This document shows positions 51,065 to 59,937 of a stretch of 64,000 nucleotides of DNA, piece by piece. The notes beneath the pieces are model-generated. The model was given only the letters and a program-made list of their open reading frames with translations. It made no database searches and was not told the origin of the DNA. Source of the DNA: CAZDQL01 sp964507325 (lineage in GTDB: Bacteria; Planctomycetota; UBA1135; GCA-002686595); NCBI GenBank assembly GCA_964507325.1, contig CAZDQL010000003.1, positions 62,001-126,000 of the forward strand, given 5' to 3'. The position numbers and the translations under genes are program-made. Every line of letters starts with the position of its first letter. The stretch's first letter is position 1.

Positions 51065-52690
51065 TCAGTCGGTGTAGCCCAACCCGTGCAAGCGCGCCTC
51101 CACCTCCGCCTGCGCCGCGGGATCGTAGGGGTCCAAGCCGTCGAGCGCCTCCAGGGCGGCGTCCCCTTCCTCGTGAATCGGCGCGGGGGGTGAGTGGATC
51201 GCGCGCAGGTTCTCGGTGAGCGCCACGCCCTCCATCTCGTGGTAGACGGGAAGCCCGAGGAGAGTCAACGCGGTGGGCGTGACGTCGAGGATGGAACCGG
51301 TCCCACGCTGGGAGTTGTGCTCCACCCCCGGGCCGGCCAGGATCCAGATGCCGTCGCGGGCGTGCTCGGGGAAGGGTCGCGGGTGGGTCGTGAAGCTCTC
51401 CTGGTAGGTGGAGGCGACGACGTGCACGTCCGTGGCCACTTCGAAGAGGAGGTCCGGCACGACCCTTTCGGCGTACCGTCCCGGGTAGAGCTCGGCGCCG
51501 CGCCACACCTCCGTCACCAGCGGCTCGTCACTCCGCGGCCTGCGGATCGCTCGCAGGGCCTGCGCCAGCTCGTCCAAGGTCGCCTCGCGTTCGGCGTCGT
51601 CGACGATCCCGTCAGCCTCGCGCCCCGCCAGGTTCAGCCGCAGGCTGCCGAAGTTCCCCTCACAGGCGGTGGCGAAGGCGCGCGTGCGCTCCATCTCGAG
51701 CGTCCCCAGGCGCCGCCGCCGCTCGGCCGCGCGCGCCGTCGCCAGGGGGCCGGTGGGGGGTGCGCTCGCGGTCGACGACGGGCGCTCCACCGACCACCCC
51801 TCTTCGATCAGCCAGTGGTGCAAGTTGAACTGACTGGGGTAGGCCGCGAAGCCGTGGTCGGAGAGGAGCAGCACGTGTGTGTCGGGTCCGACGACCTCGA
51901 CCAAGCGTCCGAGTGTCCCGTCGAGGCGCTCGAGCAGCCTGGCCACGAGGGTGTCCGGGCGACCGTCGTAGACGCGGTGACTCAGGACGTCGAGGCTCTT
52001 GAACACGACGAAGGAGAGGTCCCAGTCGGGACGCTCCAGGAGCTCGACGAGCGCCGCCTCCTTGATCCCGAGCTGCTGCTCGATGACGGCCCAGCTGAGC
52101 GCCTGGTCCTCGCGCCAGATCCCCAGATCAGGCACGAAGCCGCGGGCGCGCAGCTCGTCGGCGTACTCGGCGGGCCAGGTGTAGTCCGCGTCGAAGGGGC
52201 TGAGCATCCCGGCGACCAGGGTGCCGAGGACCGGCTCCGGGGGGTAGGTCACCGGTATCCCGAAGACGTTCACCCGCCGGCCGCGCGCCTTCAGGATGCG
52301 CCAGAGGGGCAGGGCACGGTTGGACCGGGAGCTGATCAGTCGCGCGTCGTTGCCCCCTTCGACCGGTTCGAAGAAGGAGTAGACCCCGGTCTGCCCGGGC
52401 CCCTTGCCGGTCACGGCGGCCACCCAGGCCGCGGACGAGATCGGAACGACCGTCGAGGCCAGCCGCCGCGAGGCGCCGCGCTCGAGGAGGCTCGCCACGC
52501 TGGGCAGGCGCCCGGCGGCGACCAGGGGATCGATTAGGTCGAAGGTCGCACCGTCCCAGCCGACGATCAGGAGGCGCGTGGATTCTCGGTCAGCGGAGGA
52601 CCCCGGTCGATCCGCGCCCCCACAGCCGCCCAACACGAGCAGCAGCGAGAAGAGCAGCGCCAGCGGCGTCCCGGTCGACGGCTGGCGCAC
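51065..52690 (-). CDS. Type I phosphodiesterase/nucleotide-pyrophosphatase-family lipoprotein
   Basis: About 541 residues from GTG 52690, which gives a short n-region followed by a lipoprotein signal (LALLFSLLLVLGGC); ATG 52792 would add 34 Arg-rich residues and is less likely. The alkaline-phosphatase superfamily core is visible: LLIVGWDGATFDL (metal Asp), PISSAAWVAAVTGKGPGQTG (where Ser replaces the usual Thr nucleophile region), LDVLSHRVYD (Asp/His ligands), LLLSDHGFAAYPSQFNLHHW and HARDGIWILAGPGV. Length, domain order and C-terminal segment (LDVTPTALTLLGLPVYHEMEG) match AP-family phosphodiesterases found in Planctomycetota. Acts in periplasm or outer leaflet on a phospho- or sulfo-ester; substrate unknown. 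Confidence 0.8.
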   Translation of the reverse strand: MRQPSTGTPLALLFSLLLVLGGCGGADRPGSSADRESTRLLIVGWDGATFDLIDPLVAAGRLPSVASLLERGASRRLASTVVPISSAAWVAAVTGKGPGQTGVYSFFEPVEGGNDARLISSRSNRALPLWRILKARGRRVNVFGIPVTYPPEPVLGTLVAGMLSPFDADYTWPAEYADELRARGFVPDLGIWREDQALSWAVIEQQLGIKEAALVELLERPDWDLSFVVFKSLDVLSHRVYDGRPDTLVARLLERLDGTLGRLVEVVGPDTHVLLLSDHGFAAYPSQFNLHHWLIEEGWSVERPSSTASAPPTGPLATARAAERRRRLGTLEMERTRAFATACEGNFGSLRLNLAGREADGIVDDAEREATLDELAQALRAIRRPRSDEPLVTEVWRGAELYPGRYAERVVPDLLFEVATDVHVVASTYQESFTTHPRPFPEHARDGIWILAGPGVEHNSQRGTGSILDVTPTALTLLGLPVYHEMEGVALTENLRAIHSPPAPIHEEGDAALEALDGLDPYDPAAQAEVEARLHGLGYTD

Positions 52691-52976
52691 GGGGTCGCGG
52701 TGGACCCTCGGAGCACCGCACCTCGTGATTGCCGCGCCTCTGATCAGGACTGGCAGACGGGCAGCAGTGCGTAGGCGTCGGGGGAGGTCCATGCCTCGAG
52801 GGGTGGATGGGTGTTCCAGTGGGGCCGAGCCGAGCTGTCCGGCGGATCGATCGCGGTGACAGAGCCAGCGGATGCTAGTGGAGGCCGTATTGGCCCGCAA
52901 GCTGGCCCGGAAGGCGGCCGGGCCGGGTTCGAGGGGTGCGGGCCACCCTTCTCTCGCTGTCGTTCGAGGACTCTCG

Positions 52977-54560
52977 TCAGGCTTCAGGGGACGCGCAGTC
53001 CGGCGGACCAGCACACCCCGGCAGGTCGAAGCGCGCGATCGCCCCACCCGCAGGGGGATCGAGAGTCTCCAGGTGGCCGTCGTGCAGTTCGACGATGCGA
53101 CGCGCCACCGTCAGACCCAGCCCGGCCGAGTCCGGATCACGCTGCGGCCCCCCCCCGGTGGCGGAGAATCCGGGGCCGTCGTCGGCGACGGCGAAGCGCA
53201 CTCTGCCGTCCTGGACCTCGAGGGCCACCTCCACCTTCGAGGTGGCGTGGCGCAGCGCATTGCGCAGCAGATTCTCCAGCACGCGGGTCAGGCGACGACC
53301 GTCGGCGTCGAGGGGCGGGGCGTGGGTGGGCAGATCGACCTCGATGCGCAGGCCCCGCGACTCCGCCAAGGGAACCAGGCCGCTGACCACGCGCTCGACC
53401 AGCTCACCGGGCAGGACCGGTTCGCGAACCAGCGCGGTGCCAGCCTCGATGCGCGCCACGTCGAGCAGGTCCTCCGCCAGCTCACAGACACGCTGGACGT
53501 CCTGACGAGCGCTCGACAGGGTGGCGCGCAGGGCGGTCGCGTCCAGCTCCGCGGTGGGGACGGCGAGGCCGGCGTTCGCGCGATCGATGCAGGCGAGCAA
53601 GGCGGTGAGCGGCGTGCGCAGGTCGTGCGACACCTGGGCGACCCACTCGCGTCGCTCTCTGTCGCGCTCTTCGAGGGTGCGCACGAGATCGGCGATGCGG
53701 CCACGCGCCTGCTCGAGAGAGCGGCCGAGGACCGCGATCTCGTCGCGGCCCCGCACCGCGAAGACCGCGGTCGAGCCACGTGGATCGGCGGAGGCGACCG
53801 CCCGGGACAAGCGCGAGAGCCGTGCGGTGACGAGTCGCGAGAGCAGCACGCTGACGATCAGGGCGACACCGAGGTTCAACCCGAAGCTGACCACCCGTGC
53901 CAGGCGCTCCATGCTGTGCGTGACCGCATCGAAATCCTCCTCGGTGATCACCGGCAGCTCGTGGGCGTCGAAACCCGGGTCCAGCTGGTCGAGCCCCTCC
54001 AGATCGCTCGCTGAGAGGAGTGGATGGGTGAAGACGAGCCAGCCGGCCAGCTGCCCGTCGCGGAAGGCCGGGACCATGTGCTCGCAAGAGGCGCTCGGGT
54101 CGATCGGTGCGTCGGGCTCGTAGGGTTCCTCCGGTTGCGGCTGCCACGCCGTGCCGATCGACGCCGTGCTCTCCGCGGGAGTGGCGACGATCGCCAGCTG
54201 GGGGTCGAGCCAGAGGAAGCTGCCAGCCATCTCGGCCAGCTCTTCTTCCGTTCTTGTGATCGCCTCCGGGGTCGGCTGCCAGAGGCCGTTCGGTAGACGT
54301 TCTGCGCCCTCGAGCAGCAGGGCCACGAGGGCTCCCTCGTCCGGTCCCTGGGCGTCCGTGGAATGCGGACTGCTGACCACGGTGAAGCCGCGCTCATCGT
54401 CGGGGAGACCGAAGGCGCGGAAGACGGCCGCGTAGATGTGCCCGCCGAGCAGATCGAAGGCCAGGAGTGTCAGGACCAACAAACCGGCCAGGCGCACGGA
54501 GAGGCGCCCGTACCAGGGCACGCGCACGTTCACAGCCTGCTCGCTCGTGGCACGTTTCAT
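52977..54560 (-). CDS. Two-component sensor histidine kinase (HAMP-HisKA-HATPase)
   Basis: A 527-residue kinase from ATG 54560, overlapping the regulator's stop as ATGA. Two membrane helices (residues about 20-40, LAGLLVLTLLAFDLLGGHIY, and about 215-240, VVSFGLNLGVALIVSVLLS) bracket a periplasmic sensor domain of roughly 170 residues with a Cys-containing loop. HAMP follows (SRLSRAVASADPRG), then the H-box with phospho-acceptor His in VAQVSHDLRTPLTALLA, N-box ENLLRNALRHA, G1 VADDGPGF and G2 SAGLGLTVARRIV. A classical OmpR/EnvZ-style orthodox kinase working with the response regulator encoded directly upstream. Signal unknown. Both genes form an operon reading away from 55250. Confidence 0.9.
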   Translation of the reverse strand: MKRATSEQAVNVRVPWYGRLSVRLAGLLVLTLLAFDLLGGHIYAAVFRAFGLPDDERGFTVVSSPHSTDAQGPDEGALVALLLEGAERLPNGLWQPTPEAITRTEEELAEMAGSFLWLDPQLAIVATPAESTASIGTAWQPQPEEPYEPDAPIDPSASCEHMVPAFRDGQLAGWLVFTHPLLSASDLEGLDQLDPGFDAHELPVITEEDFDAVTHSMERLARVVSFGLNLGVALIVSVLLSRLVTARLSRLSRAVASADPRGSTAVFAVRGRDEIAVLGRSLEQARGRIADLVRTLEERDRERREWVAQVSHDLRTPLTALLACIDRANAGLAVPTAELDATALRATLSSARQDVQRVCELAEDLLDVARIEAGTALVREPVLPGELVERVVSGLVPLAESRGLRIEVDLPTHAPPLDADGRRLTRVLENLLRNALRHATSKVEVALEVQDGRVRFAVADDGPGFSATGGGPQRDPDSAGLGLTVARRIVELHDGHLETLDPPAGGAIARFDLPGCAGPPDCASPEA

Positions 54561-55249
54561 GCCGGCTCTTCGAAGCGGTAGCCCACACCCCACTCGGTGA
54601 GGAGCAGGCGCGGGCGCCCGGGGTCGACCTCGAGGTGGGTGCGCAGACGACGGACGTGCACATCCACGGTCCGCGGATCGCCGTCGTAGTCGATGCCCCA
54701 GACCCGATCGAGGAGCTGTTCGCGGGTCCACGCCCGGCCGGGGTGCCCCATCAGGAAGCGCAGCAGCTCGAACTCCTTGGGCTTGAGGTCCAGCCTCTCC
54801 TCGCCACGGCCGACCTGCAGCGCGGTCGTGTCCAGCCAGAGGTCCCCGGCGCGCAGGACATCCGCCGGGTGCGTGCGCCCCGAACGCCGCAGGACGCAGC
54901 GCACGCGTGCGAGCAATTCGGGCATGTGGCAGGGCTTGACCACGTAGTCGTCCGCGCCGGCGTCCAGACCGCGCACGCGGTCGTCCCAGTGGTCGCGAGC
55001 CGTGAGCACGATCAGCGGCTGCTCGGGATTGGCGCGCGAGAGCTCCCGGCACAGCTCGAGCCCATCGCCATCGGGCAGGCCGAGGTCGAGCAGCACCAAG
55101 GCGACGTCCTCCTTCAGGCACTCGCGGGCCACGCCGAGCGTGCGCGCGAGCACGGGCTCGAAGCCGTCGTTCTCGAGCGCAGCCGCCACCTCCTCGAGGA
55201 TGCGACCGTCGTCCTCGACGACCAGGATGCGTGGTGTGTCGTGGGTCAT
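54557..55249 (-). CDS. OmpR/PhoB-family response regulator
   Basis: A 230-residue protein. Receiver domain: Asp13/Asp14 in LVVEDDGR, phospho-acceptor Asp55 in LVLLDLGLPDG, Thr in IVLTARD and Lys in YVVKPCHMPELLARV. The C-terminal winged helix (about 135-230) shows LKPKEFELLRFLMGHPGRAW, TREQLLDRVWG and TVDVHVRRLRTHLE, the OmpR/PhoB recognition-helix pattern. Cotranscribed with and overlapping its kinase by four bases (ATGA). It should control genes elsewhere, and possibly its own promoter: the divergent gap upstream contains a 9-bp perfect hairpin (55394-55414) that could be an operator. Confidence 0.93.
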   Translation of the reverse strand: MTHDTPRILVVEDDGRILEEVAAALENDGFEPVLARTLGVARECLKEDVALVLLDLGLPDGDGLELCRELSRANPEQPLIVLTARDHWDDRVRGLDAGADDYVVKPCHMPELLARVRCVLRRSGRTHPADVLRAGDLWLDTTALQVGRGEERLDLKPKEFELLRFLMGHPGRAWTREQLLDRVWGIDYDGDPRTVDVHVRRLRTHLEVDPGRPRLLLTEWGVGYRFEEPA

Positions 55250-55553
55250 TGCGGGCGCCGTTCGCAGACGGCCGCCAACTGAATCTTACCTCCGAGACGA
55301 CGCCCATCTCGAAATGAGCAGGACCTCTCGCGCGACGGCAATGTGTGGTTAACAAGCTGCGCCCGGAGGTGGCCGCCCAGAACTCGGCCTCGAGGCTCTC
55401 GTGCAACGAGAGCCGGCCGCGGAAGCGCTCTCCCGGTAGGTCGGAGAGACGACGCAGCAGCCCGCGCGCATCCGTTAGGCTGTTGGAGGGATCGAAGGGC
55501 GACTTCGCCGTCCCGGTGGATGCCGAGCCCCGCTGCGAGGATCCGAACGAGCG
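55250..55553. promoter_or_regulatory. 304-bp divergent gap with promoter potential
   Basis: Between the response regulator (minus) and the Gfo/Idh gene (plus). It contains the perfect inverted repeat at 55394-55414 and several short AT-richer stretches (near 55290 and 55350, e.g. GTGTGGTTAACA). Open frames on both strands here are not coding-like. Promoters for both operons are expected. Confidence 0.4.
55394..55414. repeat. Perfect 9-bp inverted repeat
   Basis: Arms GGCTCTCGT and ACGAGAGCC are separated by GCA. The element sits in the middle of the divergent gap, about 145 bp from the response-regulator start and 140 bp from the oxidoreductase start. It may be an operator for a dimeric regulator or a transcribed hairpin. 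Confidence 0.6.
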
Positions 55554-56648
55554 ATGAGCACCTCTACTGAGAAGGGCGTCCTGATCCATGGTGCCGGTTG
55601 GGTGGCCACCCAGCACGTCGAAGCCTTCCTGCACGATCCACGGGCGGAGATCGTCGCCATCTCCAGCCGCAGCGCGGAGAGCGCGCGGCGCCTGGCGCAG
55701 CGCTACGAGCTCGACGTGCCCTGCCTCGACCGCCTCGGCGAGGGGCTGCACGTCGACGGGGTGGACGTCGTTTCGATCTGCACGCCCCAGCACGTGCACG
55801 TCGAGAACGCCCTCGAGATCGCGGAGGCGGGCAAGCACCTCGTGATAGAGAAGCCCGTGGCCATGAACCTCGCCGACCTGCGTCGCGTCCAGGCCGCGGT
55901 CGAGGCGGCCGGGGTGAAGAGCATCGTCGGCTTCGTGCTGCGTTGGAATCCGCTCTTCCAGGCCATCAAGCGCATGAGCGCGCAGGGAGCGCTGGGCGAG
56001 GTGTTCTGCGTGGAGACCGACTACCAGAGCTACCAGGGCGACTGGTGGCCGGGCTGGGAGGAGGGACGCACGCTGGAGGAAGGCGGATCCGCGATGCTCG
56101 TCGCGGGCTGCCACGCGGTGGACGCGCTGCGCTGGTTTGCCGGCGCCGGGGAGTTCGAGGCCGCGAATCCCGTCGAGGTGTTCTCGTGGACCGGCGGCAA
56201 GCGCAAGGGCAATGGCGACATGTATCACCCGCCGACCCACGCCTTCCGCACGGGCACGCCGCTCGAGTACGCCGGCCTCGAGATGATCCTCGTGCGCTTC
56301 GACAACGGCGTGCTCGGCAAGGTCGGCTGCAACTTCGAGTGCGTGCAGCCGTACGCCTTCCCGATCGAGGTGTTCGGCGACCGGGGCACGATCAAGGGCA
56401 ACCGCGTCTACTCCCACTGGTTCCCCGGCCAGCGCGACTGGGTCGAACTTCCCGTCATCACCCCCGATTCGAGCGACGTCACCCACCACCCGTTCCAGGG
56501 CCAGATGAGCCACTTCCTCGACTGCCTCGAGGAGGACGTCGAGTCGCACTGCAACCTCGCCCAAGCGGCGATCAGCCACGAGATCGTGTTCGCCGCCGAG
56601 GAGTGCCATCGAACCGGTCGGCCGGTGACGTGGCCGCTGGCTGACTGA
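55554..56648 (+). CDS. Gfo/Idh/MocA family oxidoreductase
   Basis: A 364-residue cytoplasmic enzyme without a leader. Rossmann start VLIHGAGWVATQHVEAFL, VDVVSICTPQHVHVENAL, and the canonical EKP in KHLVIEKPVAMNLADLRR. The catalytic half has GGSAMLVAGCHAVDALRWFAG (the usual GGG-x-x-x-D-x-x-x-H motif with His preceding Ala/Val), MYHPPTHAFRTG and a C-terminal FQGQMSHFLDCLEE. It is the first gene of a three-gene run on the plus strand with a DUF6807 protein and a second oxidoreductase. A sugar or inositol dehydrogenase-type activity is likely, the exact substrate unknown. Confidence 0.9.
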   Translation: MSTSTEKGVLIHGAGWVATQHVEAFLHDPRAEIVAISSRSAESARRLAQRYELDVPCLDRLGEGLHVDGVDVVSICTPQHVHVENALEIAEAGKHLVIEKPVAMNLADLRRVQAAVEAAGVKSIVGFVLRWNPLFQAIKRMSAQGALGEVFCVETDYQSYQGDWWPGWEEGRTLEEGGSAMLVAGCHAVDALRWFAGAGEFEAANPVEVFSWTGGKRKGNGDMYHPPTHAFRTGTPLEYAGLEMILVRFDNGVLGKVGCNFECVQPYAFPIEVFGDRGTIKGNRVYSHWFPGQRDWVELPVITPDSSDVTHHPFQGQMSHFLDCLEEDVESHCNLAQAAISHEIVFAAEECHRTGRPVTWPLAD

Positions 56649-56664
56649 ATCCCCCCCAGACACC

Positions 56665-57669
56665 ATGATCCTGATCGAGCTCACCGCCTGCCTCGTGATC
56701 CTCGCCTCTGCGTGCCCCGAGCTCTCGGCCCGTGCGGAGATGACCGCGACCCTCGACGAGGAGGGCCAGGTGGTCCTGCGCGAGGGCGAGACGCCGATCC
56801 TGCGCTACCTCTCCCGTCGGGTCGAGGTGCCCGAAGGCATGTTCGACGTCGAGGATCCCCAGACGCTCGCCTATCGCCAGCTCTACGCCCAGCCGCGCAG
56901 CGACTACATCCATCCGCTCTACGGTCCCGACGGGGAGTCCCTCACCCACGACTGGAGCGTCGATCACCCGCACCACCGAGGCATCTACTGGGCCTGGCCG
57001 GAGGTCCAGCTCGTGGACGACGCAGGCGCAACGGTGACGGGCGACCTGCACGCCCTGGTCGGCATCTTCGCGCGACCCGTGGGCCAACCACTCATCGAGA
57101 GCGGCGAGACCGCGGCGTGCGTGACGATGCGCAACGTGTGGCTGTGGCAGGACGAGGAGCCCGTCGTCTTCGAGCGGGCGCGCATCACCGCCCATGCCTT
57201 GGACGCGGCCGGTGTGCGCGCCGTCGACCTCGAGCTGCGCTTCGAGGCCCTGCGCGACGGGGTGACCCTCGCCCGGCGGGGCACGAACCTGTACGGCGGC
57301 CTCAACACGCGGCTGGCGCAGGTCGCCGGGCAGGAGCTCGGCTACCACGCGGATCCGGAGGGCGCCGAGCCGCGACGCGCGTGGGGCTGCGCGCGGGGGA
57401 CGTGGGCCGGCGGGAAGCGGCAGACGACCCTCGCCATCCTCGACCATCCGCGCAATCCCGACTTCCCCGGCGACCGGATCGAGTACCCGGACCTGCCTTG
57501 GTTCCAGCCGGCCTTCCCCCGAGCGGACACGCGCCATGCATTGCGACGCGGCGACCCGCTGGTGCTCCGATATCGCTATCTCGTCATTCCCGAGGCCGCC
57601 GCGCCCGAGACGCTGCACGCCGCCTGGGACGCCTACGTCGCAGACACTCCCCCCTCCACCGATCGCTGA
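56665..57669 (+). CDS. DUF6807 (PmoA-family) protein
   Basis: A 334-residue protein with a likely signal segment (MILIELTACLVILASACPEL). The family hallmark is SDYIHPLYGPDGESLTHDWS followed by VDHPHHRGIYWAWPEV. Later, an Asp/Glu-rich beta region (DLELRFEALRDGVTLARRG, YGGLNTRLAQ) and WAGGKRQTTLAILDHPRNPDF fit the family. The function is not established; despite the name, there is no methane monooxygenase context. In planctomycetes DUF6807 proteins commonly neighbour Gfo/Idh/MocA oxidoreductases, as here on both sides (gaps 16 and 26 bp), suggesting a shared catabolic unit on a carbohydrate-type substrate. Confidence 0.85.
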   Translation: MILIELTACLVILASACPELSARAEMTATLDEEGQVVLREGETPILRYLSRRVEVPEGMFDVEDPQTLAYRQLYAQPRSDYIHPLYGPDGESLTHDWSVDHPHHRGIYWAWPEVQLVDDAGATVTGDLHALVGIFARPVGQPLIESGETAACVTMRNVWLWQDEEPVVFERARITAHALDAAGVRAVDLELRFEALRDGVTLARRGTNLYGGLNTRLAQVAGQELGYHADPEGAEPRRAWGCARGTWAGGKRQTTLAILDHPRNPDFPGDRIEYPDLPWFQPAFPRADTRHALRRGDPLVLRYRYLVIPEAAAPETLHAAWDAYVADTPPSTDR

Positions 57670-57695
57670 TCCCCACCCCGAAGGCTGCCCCTCCC

Positions 57696-59018
57696 ATGAC
57701 CCGTCAACCCACTCGTCGTGACGCCCTCCTGCGCGGGGCCGCGGTCGCCGCGGCTCCTTTCTTCGCCACCCTCCCGGCCGCGGCGCGGCGATCCTCCACC
57801 CGACGCGAGAAGATCGGGCTCGGGCTCATCGGCGCCGGAGGAATGGGTTCGGCCAACCTGCGCTCGTGCCTGCAGGATCCGGACACGCGCTTGGCCGCGG
57901 TGTGCGACGTGCAGCAGCCACGCATGGACGCGTGGACCAGCCAGCATCCCGACGCCAAGGCGTACGGCGACTGGCGTGAGCTCCTCGCCGATCCCGGGGT
58001 GGACGCGGTGATCATCGGCACCACGCCGCACTGGCACTGTCTGAACGCGGTCGAGGCGGCCAAGTCGGGCAAGCACGTCTTCCTGCAGAAGCCGGCGACG
58101 CTCTACCCTGCGGAGTCGATCGCGGTGCGCAACGCGTTCCGGAAGCACGGGGTGATCAGCCAGGTCGGCACGCAGATCCACCAGGCCGCGAACTACCGCC
58201 GCGCCGTCGACTGGGTGCGGTCCGGATGGCTCGGCCCGATCAACCGTGTGGAGTGTTTTTGGGGCTGGAACACCGGAATCGGTGGCGTCCTCGGCAAGGG
58301 GAGAGCCGGCCAGCCCGTGCCGGACGGAGTGGACTGGAAGATGTTCTGCGGCCCCGCCGGTCCGCTGGACTATCACCCCGGCATGATCTCGGACGCCGCG
58401 GCCCACTGCGGCTTCTGGCGCATCTCCGGCGGCTGGACGCCGGGGATGGCGCCGCACATCCTCGACCTGGCGGTGTGGGCCCTCGAGCTGGGCTTGCCGA
58501 AGAAGATCAGCGCCTTCGGCGGCCGCTTCATCATGGACAACGACGGCGACGCTCCGGACACCCAGGACATGCTGTTCGACTACGGCCACCTGATCCTGCG
58601 CTGGCACTGCAACCGCATCAACCACCACGGCTACGAGTTCGGCTCGCAGGCGCGGTCGCTGGGTACGTACTTCCACGGCCTGAACGGCACGCTCCGCTCC
58701 GACTACGGCAGCCGCGAGGTCACCCCGCAGAACGACTCCCTCGACCCCGAGGCCGAGCCGCCGCAGGTGATCCCCGACGGCATGAACCACGAGCACGAGT
58801 GGCTGCTCGGCATCCGCGAGGGCACCCAGCCCAGCTGCAACATGGAGTACCACCTCAAGGTGGACCTGCCGATCGTCCTGGGCAACCTCAGCTACGTCCT
58901 CGAGCGCACGATCCATTTCGATCCCGAGAAGCTCGAGATCGTCGGCGATCCCGAGGCGGCCAGGCTCGCGGTCCCCGAGTACCAGGGTGAGTGGAAGTTC
59001 CCGGTCGAGTATCTGTGA
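57696..59018 (+). CDS. Tat-leader Gfo/Idh/MocA family oxidoreductase
   Basis: A 440-residue protein from ATG 57696. Residues 1-30 form a twin-arginine leader (TRRDALLRGAAVAAAPF). The mature part is a complete family member: IGLGLIGAGGMGSANLRSCL (NAD(P) site), VIIGTTPHWHCLNAVEAAKS, QKP in HVFLQKPATLYPAES instead of EKP, and GTQIHQAANYRRAVDWVRSG, ending with ISGGWTPGMAPHILDLAVWA. Longer than cytosolic relatives because of a C-terminal extension with HEHEWLLGIREGTQP. Exported oxidoreductases of this type are common in Planctomycetota and carry tightly bound NADP. It follows DUF6807 and probably acts on the same substrate. Confidence 0.9.
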   Translation: MTRQPTRRDALLRGAAVAAAPFFATLPAAARRSSTRREKIGLGLIGAGGMGSANLRSCLQDPDTRLAAVCDVQQPRMDAWTSQHPDAKAYGDWRELLADPGVDAVIIGTTPHWHCLNAVEAAKSGKHVFLQKPATLYPAESIAVRNAFRKHGVISQVGTQIHQAANYRRAVDWVRSGWLGPINRVECFWGWNTGIGGVLGKGRAGQPVPDGVDWKMFCGPAGPLDYHPGMISDAAAHCGFWRISGGWTPGMAPHILDLAVWALELGLPKKISAFGGRFIMDNDGDAPDTQDMLFDYGHLILRWHCNRINHHGYEFGSQARSLGTYFHGLNGTLRSDYGSREVTPQNDSLDPEAEPPQVIPDGMNHEHEWLLGIREGTQPSCNMEYHLKVDLPIVLGNLSYVLERTIHFDPEKLEIVGDPEAARLAVPEYQGEWKFPVEYL

Positions 59019-59160
59019 GGGATACCGAGGGGTGTTTGAGGACAGGTCTGCGGGCAGCAGGCAGGCGTATCGTCGCGGCGCGTCACACAGGGCTTGCGGC
59101 GCCGTAGATGCGCGGCGATCGTAGTCCGCGAACCCCTCCCCGAAACCCCGGAGAAGTGCA

Positions 59161-59859
59161 ATGCAGCTCGAGAACTCCTGTCTCCTCGTCACCGGCGGCA
59201 GCGCCGGCATCGGCTACTCCATCGCAGAGCTCGCGCAGGCCCGCGGCGCCCGCATCGTCATCAATGGCCGTGATCCCGCCCGCCTGCGCGCCGCGGCGGA
59301 GGCGCTGGGGGTCGAGAGCGTGCCTGGTGACGTCGGGCACGACGCGGAGGAGATCGTCGCGCGCGCCGTCGAGAAGCTCGGTGGACTCGACGGACTCGTG
59401 AACAACGCGGCCTGGGGCAAACGCATGACGCTGGAGGAGCTCGACCCCGAGATCTTCGAGGCCATGTGGCGCGACAACGTCCTCGGCGCGGCGATGATGG
59501 CCAAGCACTGCGTCCCCCACCTCAAGGCGGCAGGCGGTGGAACCATCGTCAACATGGCCTCCACTGCCGCCAGGCACGGCTACGCCGGCGGCAGCGCGTA
59601 CTCCTCCACCAAGTTCGCCCTCTCGAGTCTCACCCAGTGCTGGCAGGCCGAGTTGCGTCGCGACGACATCCGTGTGATCCAGATCAACCCGAGCGAGGTG
59701 CAAACCGGCTTCGGGGGCCGCGATCCGCAGCGGGAGATGGACCCCAAGAAGCTCCTCGCGGAGGACATCGCCCACGCCACCATCGCCGCCCTCGAGATGC
59801 ACGACCGCGGCTTCGTCCCGGAGCTCACGGTGTTCGCGACCAATCCCTGGTCCACCTGA
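59161..59859 (+). CDS. Short-chain dehydrogenase/reductase
   Basis: A 232-residue classical SDR. NAD(P)-binding TGGSAGIGYSIAE at residues 11-23, NNAAWG near 80, catalytic Ser in TIVNMASTAARHG, Tyr147 and Lys151 in AYSSTKFALSS, and the cofactor loop INPSEVQTGF. It resembles 3-ketoacyl-ACP reductase-like and polyol dehydrogenase SDRs; the substrate cannot be told. It follows the Gfo/Idh-DUF6807 unit by 142 bp on the same strand and could be its last gene or a separate unit. Confidence 0.88.
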   Translation: MQLENSCLLVTGGSAGIGYSIAELAQARGARIVINGRDPARLRAAAEALGVESVPGDVGHDAEEIVARAVEKLGGLDGLVNNAAWGKRMTLEELDPEIFEAMWRDNVLGAAMMAKHCVPHLKAAGGGTIVNMASTAARHGYAGGSAYSSTKFALSSLTQCWQAELRRDDIRVIQINPSEVQTGFGGRDPQREMDPKKLLAEDIAHATIAALEMHDRGFVPELTVFATNPWST

Positions 59860-59937
59860 ATTCCCAGTTCGGTCTCGGCATTCTGGGGTACGGCGGAGGG
59901 CGACGACACGGCGCCATCCTCGACACGCCCATCCACA

